From Brachypodium distachyon (Eukaryota; Streptophyta; Magnoliopsida; Poales; Poaceae): 64,000 nt of DNA. The position numbers and the translations under genes are program-made. Positions 57,429 to 64,000 of the stretch are shown here, in pieces. The stretch lies in the NCBI RefSeq assembly GCF_000005505.3, contig NC_016131.3, forward strand, positions 7,833,501 to 7,897,500, written 5' to 3'. Positions within the stretch are counted from its first letter, which is position 1; each line of letters opens with the position of its first letter. The notes under the pieces were generated by a model. It saw nothing but the letters and a program-made list of their open reading frames with translations, was not told the DNA's origin and searched no databases.

Positions 57429-57577
57429 CCAGCCCGCCGCGATGCCGATGATCTACACTAGCTGCCCGGAGTAAAAGCTCACTCGCCACTCGGCGTACGG
57501 CGCACCGCTGTCCTCCCGTGACCTTTCCTCCTGCTACCGCTACCGGTAATCTTTCCCTCGCCCACACGCACGGATCG

Positions 57578-58906
57578 ATGGACGCCGACGACTCCTCCCC
57601 GCTGCACATCGTCGTCTTCCCGTGGCTCGCCTTCGGCCACCTGCTCCCCTTCCTGGAGCTCGCGGAGCGCCTGGCGGACCGCGGCCACCGCCTCTCCTAC
57701 GTCTCCACGCCCCGCAACATCAGCCGCCTCCCGCAGGCCGTGGCGCCGCTCGTCGACCTGGTGTCCCTGCCGCTCCCTCGCGTGGACGGCCTCCCCGAGG
57801 GAGCCGAGGCCACCACCGACCTGCCGCCCGACAAGTACGAGCTCCTCCAGAAGGCCTCCGACGGCCTCGCCCCGCCGTTCGCCGCATTCCTCGACGCGCA
57901 CAAGCCCGACTGGGTCATCCTCGACAGCTTCCACTACCTGGCCGCGGCAGCCGCCCTCGACCGGAAGGTGCCGTCGGCGATGCTCATCCTGTGCTCCGCC
58001 GCGACGTCGGCTCTCTTCGGCCTGCCGCGCGTGTCCCGTGACGTGCGCCAGGACATCGGGGCGTCGCTGGTCCAGCGCTTCATGTTTACCTGCGAGAGCT
58101 GCACGATCGTCGCGAAGCGGTGTTGCGTGGAGCTGGAGCCGGAGTCCGTGCCGCTCCTGTCCAAGATCTTCGGCAAGCCGGTGTCCCCTATCGGCCTGCT
58201 GCCGCCGCCTCTTGCGGGCGTAGGCACCCTTCGTCGCAGCCTGAGGACGAACGGCGCGGCGCCGGCGGCCGGAGGAGGACACGGCGCCGATGACGCGCCA
58301 CTCATGTCCTGGCTCGACCGACAGCCGGCCAAGTCCGTGGTCTTCGTCGCGCTGGGAAGCGAAGCGCCGCTGAGCAGGGTCCTGCTGCACGAGCTGGCTC
58401 TGGGCCTGGAGATCGCCGGAACGCGCTTCCTCTGGGCTCTGAGGAAGCCCGACGGCGTCCTTGACGCGGACATCGTCCTTCCTCCTGGCTTCGAGGAGCG
58501 CACCCATGGCCGTGGGCTCGTGGCGCTGGGGCTGGTTCCCCAGACCACGATACTGGCGCACGCCTCCGTGTGCGCGTTCCTGACGCACTGCGGGTGGAGC
58601 TCCACCATCGAGGGGATGCAGTATGGGCACCCGCTCATCATGCTGCCGTTCTTCGGAGACCAAGGGCCGAATGCTCGGCTTATGGAGGCGAAGAAGGTGG
58701 GAGTGCAGGTGGCAAGAAACGACAAGGATGGATCGTTCGACCGGGAAGGCGTCGCGGCAGCGGTTCGTGCCGTCGCCGTGGAGGAAGAGAGCAGTACGGT
58801 CTTTGCGGCTAACGCCAGGAAGCTACAAGAGCTTGTTACGGACACTGCATGCCATGACAGGTGCATCGATGAGTTCATTCGGCAAATGAGATCTTATAAG
58901 GAGTGA
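57578..58906 (+). CDS. UDP-glycosyltransferase UGT-E (family 1, UGT91-like), intronless
   Basis: 442 residues from MDADDSS; the frame is open for 20 codons upstream but without an ATG. His21 in WLAFGHLLP; Asp in DWVILDSFHYL. It is about 20 residues shorter than its relatives because of a short deletion after RLPQ and a reduced linker after DRKVPSAM; an Ala/Gly-rich insertion (NGAAPAAGGGHGADD) precedes SWLDRQPAKS. The PSPG box begins LVPQ where nearly all plant UGTs have WVPQ or WAPQ; this Trp stacks on the uracil of the donor. HCGWSS and the final GDQ are normal for UGT91. The frame is fully open, so the gene seems under selection, yet donor binding may be altered. Confidence 0.87.
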   Translation: MDADDSSPLHIVVFPWLAFGHLLPFLELAERLADRGHRLSYVSTPRNISRLPQAVAPLVDLVSLPLPRVDGLPEGAEATTDLPPDKYELLQKASDGLAPPFAAFLDAHKPDWVILDSFHYLAAAAALDRKVPSAMLILCSAATSALFGLPRVSRDVRQDIGASLVQRFMFTCESCTIVAKRCCVELEPESVPLLSKIFGKPVSPIGLLPPPLAGVGTLRRSLRTNGAAPAAGGGHGADDAPLMSWLDRQPAKSVVFVALGSEAPLSRVLLHELALGLEIAGTRFLWALRKPDGVLDADIVLPPGFEERTHGRGLVALGLVPQTTILAHASVCAFLTHCGWSSTIEGMQYGHPLIMLPFFGDQGPNARLMEAKKVGVQVARNDKDGSFDREGVAAAVRAVAVEEESSTVFAANARKLQELVTDTACHDRCIDEFIRQMRSYKE

Positions 58907-58979
58907 TGGCTTCTGGAAATATGCATTGGAAATATGGTATTGTAGTACAAAATTGATTTTTATTTTTTGAGCGAGAAAA

Positions 58980-59075
58980 TATGGTAGTCCATCCGTCCTG
59001 AAATAAGCGACGCGTGAATTTGCATAAGAAACTATACAAATTCATGTCACCTATTTTCTGACGGAGAGAGTACAT
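58980..59075. mobile_element. Degenerate Stowaway MITE
   Basis: From 'tagtccatccgtcctgaaat' to 'tattttctgacggagagagta': short inverted ends with TA at both borders. Old copy. Confidence 0.6.
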
Positions 59076-59079
59076 CATT

Positions 59080-59766
59080 AACAATTAACAGTGATCTGTT
59101 CGACGCCCACTTAGACATATTTTCATATTGTCGCTATCTTTCGAATGCATGTCTCTAGAAGCTACCACTTCTCATGAGATCTCAATTGCTGGAGTATCTC
59201 GTCGATACACCTCTCATAGTCATGGCAATCGATGTCAGCAACAAGGTCTTGTAACTTCTTCAGTCACACAGCGAGCGCCTGAAGTTATTCAAAAACATCT
59301 GGTGATGACCCGCAAACAAAATTCATCTGTTCATCCTTGTTTTCCTGCTGTTTTCTTTTTTCTTTTTTAAAATAAGATGCTCGTTCATTTGGGGTGGTTG
59401 TTTTCATCGCCCCTGGTGTGTAATAGTGATCGACTGTTCGACACCCACTAGGACTCGTTTTTTTTTTTTTGGCTTTGTGTTGCTAACTGGTCGTTTAACT
59501 CTCACCGTTTTGAACCTGAATTTCCATTAATTCGGCCGCAAATGCAGGTCTTAAAAAAAAGCAAAAAGTAGTTCTTTTTGTCCATCAATTTGTCGCAAAG
59601 TTCATTTTCCGTTCTGTCGTTGTTGTTCTCGACAACAATTAGAGTAAGGGGTGTCAATGTTCGATGGCACAAGTACGTATAAAGATGGGGCGTGTACGCC
59701 AGCCTTATAGCGAAGGTCGCTCTACACTTGGACAAGTTAACACGTCGATATTTTTTGAATAAGTTC
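59080..59766. other. Intergenic, nothing recognised
   Basis: No gene or repeat with clear borders is seen. Confidence 0.5.
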
Positions 59767-60525
59767 TGTCGACCTGCGGTACTACTAAATCCTATTTTAG
59801 GAAAGGCTTTGAGGGGGTTGTTAGCCAAGTGATTGGGCCGAACGGATCTTCCCAACACACCTTTTGCGAGAGATTCGTCGGGGCCGCCTCATACTTGGAC
59901 CGAATGAGACTTTCCAAGTATCGAGGTTACGATAGTTTCGGAACTCTAACCCAACCACTTCTCTTTCGAGCCCACGCTAACCGAAGTAGCGTGGAGTCTC
60001 GAAACTAAAGTCCCCTAAAAGGCTTCCTCGAGGCCGGTTGACTTTTAGTCGAAAGCGGAGCTCGAGAGCGAACCTTAGAGGGAGTACCCTATCCCTCTCC
60101 CCTTGAGTTTATTCAAGTTGAGAGTTAATGGTACATGTCCTCATGGGGGTATTTATAGCCCAGGGGTTCATGACAAAATACCATGACTTCCCTTCAGGGA
60201 GAGAGAAAAGTGTGAGGTAAAGTGATAAATGTAGCTTCTTGGTTCATAACTTTAGTGTGCATCAAGTGAGAAAAGTAAGGGTTGGTTCATGGTCCACTAC
60301 AGACCAAAAGCCTCATTCCTACACCTTTCATGGCCGCTACTGAAGCTCATTCCACCCCTTGATCAGGGCATGAGAGACTTGACTTGTTGACTTGTCTTGA
60401 CTACTGCCATGTAGGATTGAACATGCCATGTTGACATCTTGACCCATGTATAGAAATGCTGACTTAATCGTCGTTACGTAGGATTTATGACTCGGCCCAT
60501 ATAAGGAATTTATTTTACTACAACA
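59767..60525 (-). mobile_element. Probable solo LTR, 759 bp, minus orientation
   Basis: On the minus strand it starts TGTTGTAGTAAAATAAATTCC and ends GCAGGTCGACA (TG...CA). A TATA box (ggctataaatacccc, about 60149-60162) is in minus orientation. Flanks are agttc (59762-59766) and cgttc (60526-60530), a four-of-five target duplication. No internal retroelement sequence is present. Confidence 0.55.
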
Positions 60526-60585
60526 CGTTCTTTAACAAAGTTCCAAATTTTCCATCCTTGAACTTTCATAACCGGACACATTATG

Positions 60586-60965
60586 TTCTTCAACTTTCAA
60601 AATCTGACACATTCCATCCCTACCCTGATCAAAACGCTATTTTTTGTCCACGTGACATGGTTTCCTCTAAACCCATTGTCCAAGATGGTTTTCCGTCCTA
60701 CCATAGTAACGACAAGCAGGACGCCATCGGCGTGGATGAGATGACCCACCATGGACGCGATCATGCACCACCACTAGCGCCGACGAGTGGCCGACTGCAA
60801 GGGAACCACTGTTTTGGGCTTGTTGGGCCAACGTGTCGTTTGGGGACAGAAAACCATCCACGATGGTGGGTTCAGAGGAAAATCGTGCCACATGGACAAA
60901 AAATACCGCTTCCGTCTTCAGGTCGAGGAAGGGACGAAATGTGTCGGGTTTTGAAAGTTGAAGAA
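60586..60965. mobile_element. Foldback or Mutator-type MITE
   Basis: The left arm (60586-60675) and inverted right arm (60867-60965) share 'ttcttcaactttcaaaa', 'gacacattycrtccc', 'tattttttgtccaygtg' and 'tttcctctraaccca' in the same order, with a 10-15-bp gap difference. The arms are about 90-100 bp around a GC-richer centre. Outer borders may extend to about 60530 and 61015; I could not find a target duplication. Confidence 0.65.
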
Positions 60966-60969
60966 TGAA

Positions 60970-61558
60970 AAAAATAAGAAATTTTGTTAAGAAACAAAAA
61001 ACGAACTTTGCGATAAGTTGAGATACGAAAAAATGACTTTTCTCTTAAAAAAAACTCCCCCACATATAAAACCAACATAAAAGATCTCCAACAAACAAAA
61101 GCTGCGAAGTTCTTCAAAGTCACCATCTTCGTATCTTGATGTTCTTTCACAGATTGATTCTTGTTTCTTTTCTTCCGGCGCAGCCCGTGGACTCAGTCAA
61201 CTAAGTTAACTAAATATTGTCGTTGATTCAGTATACAAAGTTGTACTCTTATAGATCGGAGTGAGTAGAAGATACAAACCGCCTTCTACGCACGTACGGA
61301 GTGTAATCTGAACAAAAGACATGCATACAACGCGATCTAATTGCGTAGAGACCGTGGATAGTGAAGTTTCTCGTAGTAAGATCAAGTCACATACGTATGC
61401 ATGTCAGCAATTAGCTTATAATAATTCATAAGTTGGGTCAAAAATACTTGCGTGATCCCTAGACGTACAGCACATATACCAGAAAGTGTGATTTTGCAAA
61501 AGATTTGGTTTCAGTCGTTTGAGATCAGCTGGTGGCAACTCAACTCCCTGTCTTGATC
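60970..61558. other. Intergenic, 3' side of the next minus-strand gene
   Basis: AT-rich DNA. The 3' UTR of the gene ending at 61559 should lie here. No other feature is seen. Confidence 0.5.
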
Positions 61559-62173
61559 CTAAGTTAGCTGCAGACCCTCCAGGGCCTTGCCGACGCCGCG
61601 CCGCCGCTCCCAGAGGCTGGGGGCGTTGTCTTCCCTGGCTGCCCGTCTTACCGCCGGCACGGGCACCGGCAGCGGCGGGTCGATGGCGCACGCAGCCGCC
61701 GCAGGCGCACGGCTGCCCCGACTCGAACTCCGAGTGCTCCCCGTGGACGACGAGTCACTTGGCACGTCCCTGACCTTGCAGCACGCGCGCGGCTTCCTCC
61801 CCTTGCTTGTCCGCCGCCGCCTGAACAGCCCCATCAGGAGCCCCGCCAGCCCGCCGCCGTACTCAGACGACGGCCCTGATCTGCTTGAGCATCTCGTGCC
61901 CCCGTTGACCTGCCCCATGCAGCCGATCCTCGGGGACGCCGGCACGCCACCGGGGCGGCCATGGCCGGCACGACCCTTCTTGATCCCGGTATGCTGCGCC
62001 TTCTGCTGCGGCCACACGGACAGCGGCGACAGCAGGAGCGGCGAGTAGTAAGCGGGCGGCGCCGGGGCTTTCCTGGCGGCGTCCGTCAACGGCGCCGGCG
62101 GAGTAACCTCGATGACGAGCCATGTTGGCTTAGGTTCCCTCACGTTGTGGCGCCGCCGGTGACGCGCCGCCAT
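61559..62173 (-). CDS. Small basic protein, syringolide-induced 14-1-1-like
   Basis: 204 residues, intronless. N-terminus MAARHRRRHN is strongly basic, followed by PTWLVIEVTPPAPLTDAARK. A central SPRIGCMGQV motif (residues about 80-90) is the signature of the plant family named after syringolide-induced protein 14-1-1; then a Gly/Leu helix (GGGLAGLLMGLFRRRR), a Ser-rich stretch and a C-terminal basic segment. The family's biochemical role is not known. The start ATG is in a good context (ccccATGGCGG), and a TATA-like ATATAAAC on the minus strand (62304-62297) lies about 125 bp upstream. It seems a complete gene. It stands alone, with no functional tie to the UGTs. Confidence 0.7.
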   Translation of the reverse strand: MAARHRRRHNVREPKPTWLVIEVTPPAPLTDAARKAPAPPAYYSPLLLSPLSVWPQQKAQHTGIKKGRAGHGRPGGVPASPRIGCMGQVNGGTRCSSRSGPSSEYGGGLAGLLMGLFRRRRTSKGRKPRACCKVRDVPSDSSSTGSTRSSSRGSRAPAAAACAIDPPLPVPVPAVRRAAREDNAPSLWERRRGVGKALEGLQLT

Positions 62174-62309
62174 GGGGCTAGACGGCTAGTAGATCGGTAT
62201 TCAGTGCCTCGTTAGCTCTCTCGCTCTCGGGTCGTCACCGGTGCGTGTTGCAAACTCTGGTTTGGTCTGGTTGCGGGGTTTACGGACCCAGAGCTCGTTT
62301 ATATGCAAG

Positions 62310-64000
62310 GAGGGGGAGATACGGTGGTCCGGACATTAGTCGGTATCGGACAAGCGTTATTTTGGTGCCAGAACTTACCAAGTCAATTAGTCAAGTCGTT
62401 GTAAAGCTTGCGATCGCGACTTGAGGTCTTGAGCACGACCTTTGATGAGTGCATACAGCAGGCTTGATGGGCCGCGCCGCGCCGCGCCGTGCCACCTGGT
62501 CTTCTGGTCGTTAGCTTATGTGGAACGGTTAGGCAGTCGCGTTGGCCCGGGCGTAAAAAAATCGGAGGTCACGTCTGCTCCGCTCACTTTTGTTGCCGAC
62601 TTTTTTTTTTTTTGAGGAAGACTGGTTTCTCTTTTGGTTTTGCTGCCTTCCTGATTCAAAGGCAGACGTATTTTCTTCTGTATGACTGTACGCATGATCA
62701 AAGAAGTGACAGTGAAACTACTGGCACTTTGATCAGCTGGCGCACGTCAAGAAACTGTCTGTCCAAACTTCAAAGCTTTTTTTTGGCATGTATAAGGTGT
62801 AAATTTCAGCGTACCGCATCCAGCAAAGGACACCTAGCTAACCAAGTGGTCACTCTCGGTGTGGTACATAATGATAGGTTAAAATGCCATTTTCTGATGG
62901 CCATCAGCACCTAATACTTTTTTCTTTTCGTTGGATTGGAAACCACCAGGTACTGTGTTTTGTAATAAAGCGGACAGTTTGACTCCAGAGGTTGAGAGCC
63001 AGAAAGTCCAGATGGATTAGCTAACGACGTGAAATATTAGAATCGAGAATGATACGACTCTGAGTACAGACGTGTGGAAAAAATCAGTGCTCTCGTTAGC
63101 AGCATTGTACTAGTATTATTAATCTGGGACTGACCAAATCCACGCTCGTGGGGATGTTGACGACGACAGAGCAGACTTGAAAATCTGGGGAGCCGTTGAC
63201 GGTGCAGTACTACACTGCCTGCCCAGTCGCCACGGCACAGCACGATTTGTGATCAGGAGATTAGGCTTGCATTGAGCACCGGACCAGGCCACGCCATTTC
63301 CGCACTTTCCTCATGTATCCTTCTATCAATCGGATCTCATTCGGCAAATCTCTGTTCTGAACACCCCGGATCCTACCATTACCCAAGATAATTTACACAT
63401 GAGTTACGTGAAATTTAACCTAACCCGGCGTATCAATCATAAGTTCTTTTGTGCATATGAGTTGCAAAAGAAGAGTAAGGTGAGAAATCTTGCATACCAT
63501 GGCGTGTGAAAATCTCACGGACTTTTTCACCAGAAAATTACCGGTTCCTATTTTTTGAGAGATGCGTCCGTGAAATCAATATGATGAGACTTAGGGAGAT
63601 AGATTTAGATGAAGAAACTTCACAAATTAGCCAATAAAATGTTGATCCCGATGATTGAGTAGGTTGTGCTGGTTTTCCTCTAGTGCGAGTTATTTTTTGA
63701 TAATTTTTTTCCTTTGTGGTTTTGAACACAAGTCAGTTAGTGCAACAAAACAATCTGTATCCGATATGCTCTTTCTTCGCATGTCTTTTAACTGGGGTTT
63801 TATGAATAAGCATGCAGTAGTATTAGTTTACAAAAGGCTTTTCAAGTTTCACCAATATCAGGTAACAAAATTGACACTATTGCCAGCTCTACCTTTGCGC
63901 ATGATTACCCAAGAAGGAATGCCGAGAGCCAACTATGTAGAGACTTAGGACCAGACAATTATCCTATCACCCCATCTAATCCGTATGTTGAGAGCTTCAT
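62310..64000. other. Right end of the window, no gene recognised
   Basis: Promoter region of the preceding minus-strand gene, then AT-rich DNA. Short open frames here have no recognisable domain and I see no repeat with clear borders. Confidence 0.5.

Overview
This window is a piece of a grass nuclear genome, most likely Pooideae (wheat, barley, rye or oat relatives). The evidence is spliced genes with GT-AG introns, strongly GC-biased coding sequence, Stowaway 'CTCCCTCCGT' miniature elements, CACTA and Mutator miniature elements, and gypsy LTRs of cereal type. The species cannot be fixed from sequence alone. Genes are islands in transposon sequence.

Layout. Positions 1-2866 and 22452-26350 are one region of tandem duplication carrying three defensin-like (DEFL) small cysteine-rich secreted peptide genes. 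The first (1386-1741) and third (24514-24858) are open. The second is split by a 19.6-kb CACTA transposon (2867-22451) inserted at the start-codon region with a TTA target duplication. The CACTA carries a decayed TNP2 transposase and a second decayed ORF ending in a Ulp1-type cysteine protease domain. It has been hit by a 3.3-kb solo LTR (4976-8297) and a 7.5-kb deleted gypsy element (10823-18322) that bears an antisense PF04195-like ORF. Two of the DEFL units carry tRNA-Asp relics downstream.

From 28621 to 34495 lie two ordinary genes: an intronless MAP kinase kinase of group D type and a ten-exon pinin (PNN) gene.

From 35183 to 58906 is a cluster of five UDP-glycosyltransferase genes of family-1, UGT91-like type. 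Three are on the minus strand (one dead, two apparently intact), each with an intron at the same codon. Two are intronless on the plus strand. The dead copy is broken by a Mutator-type MITE with a perfect 9-bp target duplication, a Stowaway MITE and a small deletion, and a solo LTR sits in its promoter. Between the two UGT groups (46-55 kb) is repeat-rich DNA containing an array of hairpin repeats and a minus-strand gene of transposon character, cut by LTR sequence.

The right end (59-64 kb) holds a solo LTR, a foldback element, a minus-strand gene similar to syringolide-induced protein 14-1-1, and sequence with nothing recognisable.

Functionally, the UGT array looks like a tandemly expanded set of enzymes that glycosylate specialised metabolites. 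UGT91 members typically add a sugar to an existing sugar. The DEFL genes suggest secreted defence or signalling peptides. Nothing in the sequence links the two groups to each other.
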